A stretch of DNA of 56,834 bases from Bacteroidota bacterium. GTDB lineage: Bacteria > Bacteroidota > Bacteroidia > Chitinophagales > Chitinophagaceae. A program made the translations under genes and the position numbers. The stretch covers positions 1 to 56,834 of the forward strand of contig CANFXV010000015.1 of NCBI GenBank assembly GCA_947451115.1, in the 5' to 3' direction. The notes under the pieces are model-generated. The model had not been told where the DNA came from. It ran no database searches and saw only the letters and a program-made list of their open reading frames with translations. Shown here piece by piece: positions 1 to 8,361 of this stretch; the stretch's first letter is position 1; each line of letters begins with the position of its first letter.

Positions 1-1
1 A

Positions 2-268
2 GCACGACGCGAAAAAGTATTCGAGTTATTAGATGTTTTAAAATGTGTCTACACTAAACAACAAGTAGGCATGTTTGTATGGGCCAAAATTCCCGCAACT
101 TACAAAGATGGATATGCATTAAGTGATAAAGTATTATACGATGCAAATGTTTTTATTACCCCAGGAGGCATTTTTGGCTCAGCAGGTAATGAATACATCA
201 GAGTGAGTTTATGTGGTTCCATAGAAAAATTTAGTGAAGCTATAAAAAGAATTAAAGCATGCGTTTAG
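2..268 (+). CDS. Class I/II aminotransferase, C-terminal end (partial)
   Basis: The frame is open from base 2, so the gene starts left of the window and only its last 88 residues are present. The motif TPGGIFGSAGNEYIRVSLC is the C-terminal region of fold-type I PLP aminotransferases, whose conserved Arg binds the substrate carboxylate. The gene overlaps the tyrA start by 10 bp. That coupling, and the aromatic pathway genes downstream, suggest it transaminates phenylpyruvate or hydroxyphenylpyruvate. An LL-diaminopimelate or aspartate aminotransferase role cannot be excluded from this fragment, because the PLP lysine lies outside the window. Confidence 0.8.
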   Translation, partial: ARREKVFELLDVLKCVYTKQQVGMFVWAKIPATYKDGYALSDKVLYDANVFITPGGIFGSAGNEYIRVSLCGSIEKFSEAIKRIKACV

Positions 269-1098
269 CAGTTATTGGAATTGGTTTGATGGGCGGTTCA
301 CTGGCGATGTCTTTGAAAAAGAAAGGCATGGTATCCAAGGTAATTGGAGTGGATCAAAACATTGAACACCAAAAGCAAGCTTTACAATTAGGTATTGTCG
401 ATGAAATCATGACATTGGATAATGCGATTGCAGCTTCCGACGTAATTGCCATCGCCACACCTATTGATGTAGCTGAAAATTTATTGCCCACTATTTTAAA
501 CTTGGTGAACAAGCAAGTTGTTTTTGATTTAGGTTCTACCAAAGAAAGTATTGCGGCTATTGCCAAGGCGCATGTAAACAAAGGTCGTTTTGTTCCTACC
601 CATCCTATGTGGGGAACAGAATTTAGTGGTCCAGCAGCAGCTCAATCAGATGCTTTTGCTGAAAAAGCGACCATTATTTGTAACAAGGAGCAGGTAGATG
701 CAGATGCTTTAACATTGGTAGAAAAAATATATCAAGCTTTGGGTATGCACTTACTTTATATGGATGCTGTCAAGCATGACATTCATGTAGCCTATGTAAG
801 TCATATTTCACACATTACTTCTTTTGCGCTGGCCAATACCGTGCTAGAGAAGGAAAAAGAGTCTGATGCCATTTTCGAGTTAGCAAGTAGTGGTTTTGAA
901 AGCACAGTGCGTTTGGCAAAGTCCAATGCAGCAATGTGGGTGCCCATTTTTATGCAAAACAAGGAAAATGTATTAGATGTTTTGAACGAGCATATTAGTC
1001 AATTAAAAAAATTCAAGGCAAGTTTGGAAAAAGAAAACCCAGCTTACTTATTGGAATTGATTCAAAATGCCAATCAAATAAAAAGGATTTTAAAATAA
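259..1098 (+). CDS. tyrA: Prephenate dehydrogenase TyrA
   Basis: This predicted cytosolic enzyme oxidatively decarboxylates prephenate to 4-hydroxyphenylpyruvate in tyrosine synthesis. The N-terminus has a Rossmann NAD(P) motif, GIGLMGGS, at residues 7-14. The conserved THPMWGTEFSGP segment carries the catalytic His at about residue 115, and a helical dimerisation half follows (HVAYVSHISH near 177). At 279 residues it is a stand-alone dehydrogenase with no ACT domain and no fused chorismate mutase. The mutase is instead fused to DAHP synthase two genes downstream. Its ATG lies inside the end of the aminotransferase gene, which suggests translational coupling. Arogenate specificity cannot be excluded by eye. 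Confidence 0.93.
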   Translation: MRLAVIGIGLMGGSLAMSLKKKGMVSKVIGVDQNIEHQKQALQLGIVDEIMTLDNAIAASDVIAIATPIDVAENLLPTILNLVNKQVVFDLGSTKESIAAIAKAHVNKGRFVPTHPMWGTEFSGPAAAQSDAFAEKATIICNKEQVDADALTLVEKIYQALGMHLLYMDAVKHDIHVAYVSHISHITSFALANTVLEKEKESDAIFELASSGFESTVRLAKSNAAMWVPIFMQNKENVLDVLNEHISQLKKFKASLEKENPAYLLELIQNANQIKRILK

Positions 1099-1145
1099 TT
1101 AAAAAAAGCAAAGCGTAAAATACGACTAAGCAAAAAAATAGTAAA

Positions 1146-2966
1146 ATGAAGAAGAACGAAGATATAGAAATTAAAAATGAGTTGATAGAGGCCGTGAAGT
1201 CTAAAAAAACATTTGCGGAAATTGGAATCAATGAACAATTGGTAAAAGCGGTGACAGAATTAGGGTATACCCACGCTACAGAAATTCAAGAAAGATCTAT
1301 ACCGGTATTGATAAGTGGTACGAAAGATTTTATTGGATTAGCACAAACAGGTACTGGTAAAACAGCAGCCTTTGGTTTGCCCTTATTGCAATTAATTAAA
1401 ACTGCAGATCGTTTCCCTCAGGCCTTGGTGGTTTGTCCAACAAGAGAATTGTGTATGCAAATTGTCAACGAAATGAATTTGTTTAAAAAGCACATTCCAG
1501 GATTGCAAGTATTGGCCGTATACGGAGGTACTTCTATTAGCATGCAGATCAAAGATTTAAAAAGAGGGGTTCAAGTGGTGGTGGCTACTCCAGGAAGGTT
1601 GATTGATTTAATTGAAAGAAAGGCCATTAGCTTGGAGAAAATTGAATACGTGGTTTTGGACGAGGCCGATGAGATGTTGAACATGGGTTTCCAAGAGGAC
1701 ATTGAATTTATTTTAAAGAATACTCCTAATAGAGAAAGTATCTGGTTGTTTAGTGCCACCATGCCTGCTGAAATTAGAAAGGTAAGTAAGCGTTACATGA
1801 AAGAGCCAGTGGAAGTAACCATTGGCAAAGTAAACGCCACCAATAAAAGTATTGATCATCAGTACTATTTAACCTCGGCCCAACATCGCTATGAAACTTT
1901 AAAAAGAATTATCGATTTTAACCCAGGTATTTATGGTATCATTTTTACCAGAACTAAGGCAGATGCACAAGAAGTAGCACAACGTTTAACACGTGAAGGC
2001 TATGATATTGATGCTATTCACGGCGATTTAACCCAACAACAACGTGATAGAGTGATGGGTCAATTCCGTGACAAGAGTTTACAATTATTAATTGCTACCG
2101 ATGTGGCAGCAAGAGGTATTGATGTAAAAGGCATTACCCATGTCATCAATTTTGAATTGCCTGATGATGTAGAAGTATACACCCATAGAAGTGGAAGAAC
2201 CGGTCGTGCAGGTAGTCAAGGAATTTGTATATCTATTGTGCACGCACGTGAATCTTACCGTTTGCGTCAAATTGAAAACATCAATAAATGTACCTTCCAT
2301 AAATTAGATATTCCAAGTGGTAAAGATGTTTGTAGAAAACAATTTTTCCATGTAATGGATAAGTTAATGTCTACCGATGTAAGCCATGGTGATTATGAAA
2401 CCTATGTACCTATGTTGGCAGAAAAATTTGCCGATATGAGTAAGGAAGAAATTTTAAAGCGTGTAGCTGCTTTGGAATTTAACCGATTCTTAAGTTATTA
2501 TGAAAATGCACAGGATTTAAATATTCGTACTGCAGATAAAGGACGTCGTGAGCCGATGCAACAACAAGACCGCAATCGAGACAGGGGGCGTCAAGAATTT
2601 AGTGGTGCCGATCGTGGGCGCGCAAGAAGCAATGATCGTGGCATGGAGCGTAGTGCAGGCGACCGTGGAAGTCGCGGTGCAGAAAGAGGCGCAAGTGGTT
2701 ATACTCGTTTGTTTGTGAACTTGGGCACTAAGGATGGTTTTTACAAGGCTAGTTTTTTACAATTCATTTTAGACATGAGCGACTTAAGAAAAGAAGCCTT
2801 GGGTAAAATTGACATGCGTGATATGAATAGCTGGGTAGAAATTGAATCTGGGGCTGCTAAGCAAATGATCAATGCAGTAGATGGCAAAAACTATAAAGGT
2901 CGTCGCATTAGAATGAATGATGCAGATAGCGGTGGTCCAAAAGGCTTTTCAAAAAGAGAAGGTTAA
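1146..2966 (+). CDS. DEAD-box ATP-dependent RNA helicase with DbpA-type RNA-binding tail
   Basis: This is an RNA helicase of the DeaD/CsdA/DbpA kind, likely acting in ribosome assembly or RNA remodelling. Visible motifs in order are the Q motif (residues 23-55), Walker A AQTGTGKT (66-73), PTREL, TPGR, DEAD (172-175), SAT, ATDVAARGID and HRSGRTGRAG. A low-complexity Arg/Gly/Asp-rich linker (about 475-525) follows. The last 80 residues (TRLFVNLGTKDGFYKASFL onward) resemble the DbpA RNA-binding fold that grips 23S rRNA. The gene sits between tyrA and the DAHP synthase gene, with 47 and 57 bp gaps on the same strand, so it may be co-transcribed with the aromatic genes. Confidence 0.93.
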   Translation: MKKNEDIEIKNELIEAVKSKKTFAEIGINEQLVKAVTELGYTHATEIQERSIPVLISGTKDFIGLAQTGTGKTAAFGLPLLQLIKTADRFPQALVVCPTRELCMQIVNEMNLFKKHIPGLQVLAVYGGTSISMQIKDLKRGVQVVVATPGRLIDLIERKAISLEKIEYVVLDEADEMLNMGFQEDIEFILKNTPNRESIWLFSATMPAEIRKVSKRYMKEPVEVTIGKVNATNKSIDHQYYLTSAQHRYETLKRIIDFNPGIYGIIFTRTKADAQEVAQRLTREGYDIDAIHGDLTQQQRDRVMGQFRDKSLQLLIATDVAARGIDVKGITHVINFELPDDVEVYTHRSGRTGRAGSQGICISIVHARESYRLRQIENINKCTFHKLDIPSGKDVCRKQFFHVMDKLMSTDVSHGDYETYVPMLAEKFADMSKEEILKRVAALEFNRFLSYYENAQDLNIRTADKGRREPMQQQDRNRDRGRQEFSGADRGRARSNDRGMERSAGDRGSRGAERGASGYTRLFVNLGTKDGFYKASFLQFILDMSDLRKEALGKIDMRDMNSWVEIESGAAKQMINAVDGKNYKGRRIRMNDADSGGPKGFSKREG

Positions 2967-3023
2967 ACTTAAAATCTGGTTCAAAAAATTTAAATAAATA
3001 TTCAAATATTAAAATTGGAAAAA

Positions 3024-4109
3024 ATGGGAGACTTAACAGAACAACAACAAAAAGTGAGCATTTTATTAAAGAAATCACCCTTGATTATTTCTGGTCCTTG
3101 CAGTGCAGAGACCGAAGAACAAGTAATGCAAACCGCAATTCGTTTAGCAGCAACTGGTAAAGTAGATATTATGCGTGCAGGTATATGGAAACCAAGAACC
3201 AGACCTGGAAGTTTTGAAGGCATTGGTACCAAGGGTTTGCCTTGGATGCAACAAGCCAAAAAAGAAACAGGCATGCCTGTCGCTGTTGAAGTAGCTACGG
3301 CAAAACAAGTGGAAGATGCTTTGCATTTTGATGTAGATGTATTGTGGGTTGGGGCACGTACCACCGTTAATCCTTTTAGTGTGCAAGAAATTGCAGATGC
3401 TTTAAAGGGCGTGAAAGTGCCTGTATTGATTAAGAACCCCATTAATCCAGATTTAGAGTTATGGATTGGTGGTATGGAGCGTATCGCAAAAGCGGGTATT
3501 GAAGAATTAGGCTTAATCCACCGTGGATTTAGTTCTTATGGCAATACGGAATATAGAAATGCACCTATGTGGCATTTAGCCATTGAAATGAAGCGTCGTT
3601 ATCCAGGTATCCCAATGATCAACGATCCTTCACATATTTGTGGTCGTCGTGATATTTTACAAGATGTGGCACAACAAGCGATGGATTTAGACTTTGATGG
3701 TTTAATTATTGAATCACATATCGATCCAGACAATGCTTGGAGCGATGCAAAACAACAAATTACGCCTGAGGTATTAAAAACTATGTTAGAAGCGATACGT
3801 TGGAGAAAAGAAGATGTGGCTTCTGAAGAATACCATGCCGCATTGGAAAAATTACGTCAACAAATAAATCAATTAGATGATGAGTTATTGCAAGTCTTGT
3901 CTACTCGTATGAAGGTGGCAGAAAAAATTGGTGAATATAAAAAGAACAATGACATCACTATTTTGCAAACCAATCGTTGGAATGAAATATTGGAGCGCGC
4001 AGTAGGCAAAGGCAATAAAGTGGGCTTAAGCGAAGATTTTATTACGAAGTACATGGATGCCGTGCATATGGAAAGTATCCATCATCAAAATAAAATAATG
4101 AATAGCTAA
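3024..4109 (+). CDS. Bifunctional 3-deoxy-7-phosphoheptulonate synthase / chorismate mutase
   Basis: This protein fuses the first shikimate enzyme (PEP + erythrose-4-P to DAHP) with an AroQ chorismate mutase. Residues up to about 270 are a type I-beta DAHP synthase, with GPCSAET and the substrate-binding GIWKPRTRPGSFEG. The last 90 residues are an all-helical mutase with the LRQQINQLDDELLQVLSTR helix. The frame is also open from an in-frame TTG at 3015, but ATG 3024 is the conventional start and gives 361 residues. The same architecture is known from Porphyromonas, where prephenate inhibits the synthase through the mutase domain. I infer similar feedback here. Confidence 0.94.
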   Translation: MGDLTEQQQKVSILLKKSPLIISGPCSAETEEQVMQTAIRLAATGKVDIMRAGIWKPRTRPGSFEGIGTKGLPWMQQAKKETGMPVAVEVATAKQVEDALHFDVDVLWVGARTTVNPFSVQEIADALKGVKVPVLIKNPINPDLELWIGGMERIAKAGIEELGLIHRGFSSYGNTEYRNAPMWHLAIEMKRRYPGIPMINDPSHICGRRDILQDVAQQAMDLDFDGLIIESHIDPDNAWSDAKQQITPEVLKTMLEAIRWRKEDVASEEYHAALEKLRQQINQLDDELLQVLSTRMKVAEKIGEYKKNNDITILQTNRWNEILERAVGKGNKVGLSEDFITKYMDAVHMESIHHQNKIMNS

Positions 4110-4151
4110 ACTTTATATTAAAAAGCGAATATTCAATTAAAGTATCAATCA

Positions 4152-5174
4152 ATGAAAACCTGGAAGGTTAAATTTTCTACAAATGCTGTTTCGTTTGTTT
4201 TAGATGGCAAATTTGCTAGTGTCGACAAGATGGTAGACAAAGCCAATGCCTTTTATATTACAGACGAGAACGTCTATGCTTTACACCAAAAAAAGTTTAA
4301 AGGAAAAAAGACCATTGTGATTCCTGCTGGGGAAGAACATAAGCAGCAGGCTACTGTCGACTTTATCATTGAAGCCTTAGTTAATTTTGGTGCCACTAGA
4401 CAAGCGGTACTCATTGGTGTGGGTGGTGGTGTGGTAACTGATATGGTGGGTTATGTGGCAGGCATTTATATGCGTGGAGTGGCAGTGGGCTTTGTGCCAA
4501 CTTCTATTCTAGCCATGGTAGACGCTTCTATTGGTGGTAAAAATGGAATCGATCTGGGCTTGTATAAAAATATGGTGGGCTTGATTAGACAGCCCTCTTT
4601 TTTATTGTACGACCTTGATTTTTTAAAAACATTACCTCAGCACCAGTGGGAAAATGGCTTTGCAGAAATAATCAAACATGCAGCCATTAAAGATGCGACC
4701 ATGATGAAGGCTTTGGCGAATCATGATTTGAAGTTTTATCAAAAAGACAAAAAAGCCTTGGCTTTGTTGATTGAAAAAAACGTGCAGCTAAAAGTAAAAG
4801 TGGTACAAAAGGATGAGTTTGAAAAAGGCGATCGAAAGTTGCTCAATTTTGGACATACCCTTGGACATGCTATTGAAAACCAACATGCACTTTTGCATGG
4901 CCATGCCATTAGTATTGGTATGGTCTATGCGAGTAAAATTTCACAAGTGTTGCAAGGGTTTAACGACACGGGTTTATTAGTGGACACCTTGAAAAAATAC
5001 GGATTACCTACTAATATGCATTTTGATATTGAACAAGCCATGCAGATGATGCAGAAGGATAAGAAAAAAGCAAGTGCTGGTATGCAATATGTATTGTTGA
5101 AAAAAATAGGGCAGGCAGTGTATGAAACCATACCTATGAAATCATTAGAGAAATTAATAAAGTTGTATTCTTAA
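4152..5174 (+). CDS. aroB: 3-dehydroquinate synthase
   Basis: AroB converts DAHP to 3-dehydroquinate, the second shikimate step, using NAD and a divalent metal. The nucleotide-binding GVGGGVVTDMVGYVAG is followed by the family signature PTSILAMVDASIGGKNGI. Metal ligands are visible as Glu in NGFAEIIKHA, His in LNFGHTLGHAIE and His in HGHAISIGM. The length, 340 residues, is slightly below the usual 350-360 but no motif is missing. The stop codon is one base from the aroA start, so the two genes are almost certainly translated from one mRNA. Confidence 0.95.
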   Translation: MKTWKVKFSTNAVSFVLDGKFASVDKMVDKANAFYITDENVYALHQKKFKGKKTIVIPAGEEHKQQATVDFIIEALVNFGATRQAVLIGVGGGVVTDMVGYVAGIYMRGVAVGFVPTSILAMVDASIGGKNGIDLGLYKNMVGLIRQPSFLLYDLDFLKTLPQHQWENGFAEIIKHAAIKDATMMKALANHDLKFYQKDKKALALLIEKNVQLKVKVVQKDEFEKGDRKLLNFGHTLGHAIENQHALLHGHAISIGMVYASKISQVLQGFNDTGLLVDTLKKYGLPTNMHFDIEQAMQMMQKDKKKASAGMQYVLLKKIGQAVYETIPMKSLEKLIKLYS

Positions 5175-5175
5175 G

Positions 5176-6462
5176 ATGCGTGTAATAGTTTATCCATCCA
5201 CCTTAAAAGGTGACCAAGAAGCGCCTGCTAGCAAAAGTAGTATGCAAAGGGCTTGTGCTGCTGCATTGTTGCATCAAGGCAAGACCATCATCCATAATCC
5301 TGGTCATTCCAATGATGATCTAGCCGCCTTGGAGGTAATTCAAACATTAGGCGCACGAGTAACCCAAAAAGAGAGTTCCATAGAGATAGATTCTAATGGA
5401 GTCCATCCAATTGGGCCGGAGATGAATTGTGGAGAGAGTGGGTTGGGCATTAGAATGTTCACGCCCATTGCCTCTTTATCCAAACAAAGTATTACCATTC
5501 AGGGGAAAGGAAGTTTGGTGAAAAGACCCATGCATTTTTTTGATGAAATATTACCTTCATTAGGAATTCAAATAAATTCTAATAAAGGCTTTTTACCCAT
5601 TCAAATACAAGGGCCATTGAAAGCGGCTAACATTACAGTGGATGGCTCATTGAGCTCTCAGTTTTTAACTGGGTTGTTAATGGCTTATGCGGCTGCTGAA
5701 GTGCAAGAGGTAGCCATTAAAGTAGTGGACTTGAAAAGCAAGCCCTATATTGATTTGACTTTATCTGTATTGAATGAATTTGGCTGGAATGTAAAGCATC
5801 AGAATTATGAAATTTTTCATTTCGAAGCGCATAACCCTTTACTTCCTTTGATAGAATATACAGTTGAAGGAGATTGGAGTGGTGCTGCTTTTTTATTGGT
5901 AGCAGGAGCCATTGCAGGGCCCATTAAAGTGAAAGGATTACAATTAAACTCAACACAGGCAGATAAAAAAATAATTAGTGCTTTAATTGGTGCGCATGCA
6001 AGTATTATGATTCATGTAGATGGAATCATTGTGGGTCCTAATGGGGATGATCATGATGCAAGAAATTTGACTGCATTTGATTTTGATGCGACCGATTGTC
6101 CTGATTTATTTCCACCCTTAGTTGCATTGGCGGCTGTTTGTAATGGGGTGAGTGAAATTAAAGGAGTGAGTCGATTGGCGCATAAAGAAAGTGATCGTGG
6201 ACTTACTTTGCAAACAGAGTTTGCTAAACTAGGGATTCAAATTGATTTAGAGGGCGATATCATGAAGATTCATGGTGGAACTGAGTTAAATTCAACCACA
6301 GTTTTTTCTCAACATGACCATCGAATAGCCATGGCCTGCGCAGTAGCAGCTTTGTGTGCGAAAGGTCCTGTAGAAATTACAGAAGCAGAAGCCATCAATA
6401 AATCTTATACCGATTTTTTTACCCATCTTCAACAATTGGGGGCAAAAGTAGATATACAATAA
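5176..6462 (+). CDS. aroA: 3-phosphoshikimate 1-carboxyvinyltransferase (EPSP synthase)
   Basis: This enzyme transfers enolpyruvyl from PEP to shikimate-3-phosphate. The two-domain inside-out barrel is recognisable from the N-terminal PASKSSMQRA segment, DGSLSSQFLTGLLMA, and the C-terminal DHRIAMACAVAAL and KSYTDFF motifs. The active-site loops are divergent. SSMQRA replaces the usual S-x-SNRA, and CGESGLGIRMFTP replaces the textbook GNAGTAMRPL. Position and operon context still make the assignment firm. It starts one base after aroB and precedes aroC by 30 bp. The loop divergence is treated as a separate finding because it falls on positions linked to glyphosate binding. Confidence 0.92.
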   Translation: MRVIVYPSTLKGDQEAPASKSSMQRACAAALLHQGKTIIHNPGHSNDDLAALEVIQTLGARVTQKESSIEIDSNGVHPIGPEMNCGESGLGIRMFTPIASLSKQSITIQGKGSLVKRPMHFFDEILPSLGIQINSNKGFLPIQIQGPLKAANITVDGSLSSQFLTGLLMAYAAAEVQEVAIKVVDLKSKPYIDLTLSVLNEFGWNVKHQNYEIFHFEAHNPLLPLIEYTVEGDWSGAAFLLVAGAIAGPIKVKGLQLNSTQADKKIISALIGAHASIMIHVDGIIVGPNGDDHDARNLTAFDFDATDCPDLFPPLVALAAVCNGVSEIKGVSRLAHKESDRGLTLQTEFAKLGIQIDLEGDIMKIHGGTELNSTTVFSQHDHRIAMACAVAALCAKGPVEITEAEAINKSYTDFFTHLQQLGAKVDIQ

Positions 6463-6492
6463 ATTTCTTACCTTGTACTAACGATTTTAATT

Positions 6493-7491
6493 ATGAATAG
6501 ATTTGGAACTTTATTTAATGTACAGCTATTTGGCGAATCGCATGGAGCATGTGTGGGCATCACGATAGATGGCTGTCCTGCAGGCTTGTCATTGCAAGTA
6601 GCAGATTTCGTAGAGGATATGGAACGCCGCAAAGGAGGCCAACAAAAAGGCACTACCCCAAGGCAAGAAGATGATATTCCTATTATAAAGTCAGGCTTAT
6701 TCAATGGATTAACTACGGGTGCACCTATTATGATGTTGTTTGAAAATAACAATATAAGAAGTGGGGATTATGAAAAGCAAAGGGCAGTGCCAAGACCAGG
6801 TCATGCAGATTTTACAGCCCACCATAAGTTTGGCGGCTTTGAGGATTACAGAGGAGGTGGACATTTTAGTGGAAGATTGACAGCCGCTTTAGTAGGGGCT
6901 GGCGTAGTGGCGAAACGAGTTTTAAAAGACATCGAAGTAAAAGCACATATAGTAAGTATTGGTGGTGAAACCGATTTGGAAAAGGGGTTACAAAAGGCCA
7001 TTGACGCTAAAGACAGTGTGGGCGGTATTGTGGAATGTGTAGTGAAAGGATTACCTATTGGACTTGGAGAACATTTTTTCAATTCAGTAGAATCATTAAT
7101 CAGTCATGCAGTATTTTCCATCCCAGCCATTAGAGGTATTGAATTTGGAACTGGATTTGCTGCGGCCAATATGTTTGGGGTAGCACACAATGATGCCATT
7201 ATGGATGCTACTGGAAAAACCAAGACCAATCATGCAGGTGGTGTCGTAGGTGGTTATACCAATGGCAATGATTTGGTGTTTAGAATAGCAGTGAAGCCAA
7301 CTTCTTCAACACCTAAAGAGCAAACTACCCTGAATTGGGAAACCAATGAACAAGAAATATTTTCAGTAAAAGGAAGACATGATTTATGCATAGCCCTAAG
7401 AGTACCTGTGGTATTGGAAGCGGTGACTGCCATCGTGCTTGCAGACTTGATGCTGATAGATCAAAAAATTCCAAGAATTATTAAAAAATAA
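6493..7491 (+). CDS. aroC: Chorismate synthase
   Basis: AroC makes chorismate from EPSP by anti-1,4-elimination using reduced FMN, completing the chorismate block. Family signatures are GESHGACVGITIDGCPAG at the N-terminus, RPGHADFTAHHKFGG with DYRGGGHFSGRLTA, NHAGG, and the C-terminal GRHDLC segment. It is shorter (332 residues) than the E. coli type (about 361). It carries the HFSGRLTA form of the third signature instead of SSARETA, and GRHDL instead of GRHDP, so it belongs to a divergent subtype. It is the last aromatic gene here. A DUF952 gene starts 6 bp later, probably on the same transcript. Confidence 0.93.
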   Translation: MNRFGTLFNVQLFGESHGACVGITIDGCPAGLSLQVADFVEDMERRKGGQQKGTTPRQEDDIPIIKSGLFNGLTTGAPIMMLFENNNIRSGDYEKQRAVPRPGHADFTAHHKFGGFEDYRGGGHFSGRLTAALVGAGVVAKRVLKDIEVKAHIVSIGGETDLEKGLQKAIDAKDSVGGIVECVVKGLPIGLGEHFFNSVESLISHAVFSIPAIRGIEFGTGFAAANMFGVAHNDAIMDATGKTKTNHAGGVVGGYTNGNDLVFRIAVKPTSSTPKEQTTLNWETNEQEIFSVKGRHDLCIALRVPVVLEAVTAIVLADLMLIDQKIPRIIKK

Positions 7492-7497
7492 TAAATT

Positions 7498-7806
7498 ATG
7501 GAAAGCGAATACATCTACCATATTACTTCTAAAGAAGAATGGGAACAAGCAAAGGCCAATAAGGAATACAAGCCTAAGAATTATGAGCAGGATGGTTTTA
7601 TCCATTGCTCCATCGAAAAGCAAATACCAGGGGTATTGGATCGTTTTTATAAAGGGCAGACAGGTTTAGTTAAATTAAAAATTGAGAAAGAAAAAGTACA
7701 AAGACCTGTTTTGTTTGAACTAGCGCATGACTTAGATGAGTTGTTCCCTCATATTTATGGTGCATTAAACTTAGACAGCGTAGTAGACGTATCGTCTATT
7801 TCATAA
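7498..7806 (+). CDS. DUF952 family protein
   Basis: This 102-residue cytosolic protein matches the DUF952 pattern. It opens with IYHITSKEEWEQA, has the hallmark DGFIHCSIEKQ, and ends with the HIYGALNLDSVV motif. The fold resembles ADP-ribosyl-transfer/RNA 2'-phosphotransferase-like domains, but no activity is established for the family that I can name. It begins 6 bp after aroC and is followed 10 bp later by an RlpA-like gene, so it probably rides on the aromatic operon. There is no signal peptide or membrane segment. Confidence 0.8.
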   Translation: MESEYIYHITSKEEWEQAKANKEYKPKNYEQDGFIHCSIEKQIPGVLDRFYKGQTGLVKLKIEKEKVQRPVLFELAHDLDELFPHIYGALNLDSVVDVSSIS

Positions 7807-7816
7807 ACAACAAAAC

Positions 7817-8308
7817 ATGATGGCTAAAAGGGTATGGCTAGGCATTTTATTGATGCCTATTTTTTCTTTTGCACAGCATTTATATCTAAATAATAATTTA
7901 GCTACTGAGAATTTATTGGATAGCCATTTTATTTCTTTGCATCAAGAAAAAATAGATACCCATCGAATTAAAATAGAATTAAATCATGTAATTGGTATAG
8001 CTAGTTTTTACAGTACCAATTTAGATAGGACGATTACGGCAACGGGAGAGGTTTTTTTAAATAAAAAATATACAGCAGCAAGTAATATTTACAAATTAAA
8101 TACTATTGTAAGGGTAACCAATTTACGCAATGGGAAATCGGTCTTGGTCCGAATCAATGATCGTATGCATTCCAATATGCTGAGAAAGGGAAGAATCATA
8201 GATTTAAGCCAGGCAGCCTCTAAAAAAATTAATATTAGGTCCAATGGTATTGAAAGAGTGGCCGTGGATGGCCTTCGTTACTCCAAGTCTAATCCAAAAC
8301 GGCAATAG
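7817..8308 (+). CDS. RlpA-like double-psi beta-barrel protein (secreted)
   Basis: The N-terminus is a signal peptide (MAKRVWLGILLMPIFSFAQ) predicted to send the protein to the periplasm. Residues about 55-155 form the RlpA/DPBB domain: GIASFYSTN, the TATGE motif, TAAS, VRVTNLRNGKSVLVRINDR and GRIIDLSQAA. The Glu and Asp that are catalytic in RlpA lytic transglycosylases are in place (TATGE, INDR). The usual GPF after INDR is replaced by MHS, and there is no SPOR domain. It may cut denuded peptidoglycan glycans, but this is inferred. A second, shorter RlpA homologue lies at 49437-49790. Confidence 0.82.
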   Translation: MMAKRVWLGILLMPIFSFAQHLYLNNNLATENLLDSHFISLHQEKIDTHRIKIELNHVIGIASFYSTNLDRTITATGEVFLNKKYTAASNIYKLNTIVRVTNLRNGKSVLVRINDRMHSNMLRKGRIIDLSQAASKKINIRSNGIERVAVDGLRYSKSNPKRQ

Positions 8309-8327
8309 TATTTCAAAGTATTTGGCT

Positions 8328-8335
8328 TAATTTTG
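8328..8335 (+). promoter_or_regulatory. Predicted -7 promoter element for the OmpA gene
   Basis: TAATTTTG matches the Bacteroidota -7 consensus TAnnTTTG exactly and lies 26 bp before the ATG at 8362, giving a short leader. No convincing -33 TTG is found at the usual spacing, so the call rests on the -7 element alone. Confidence 0.4.
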
Positions 8336-8361
8336 CTAGGTATTAAACATTCAAGAAGCAA

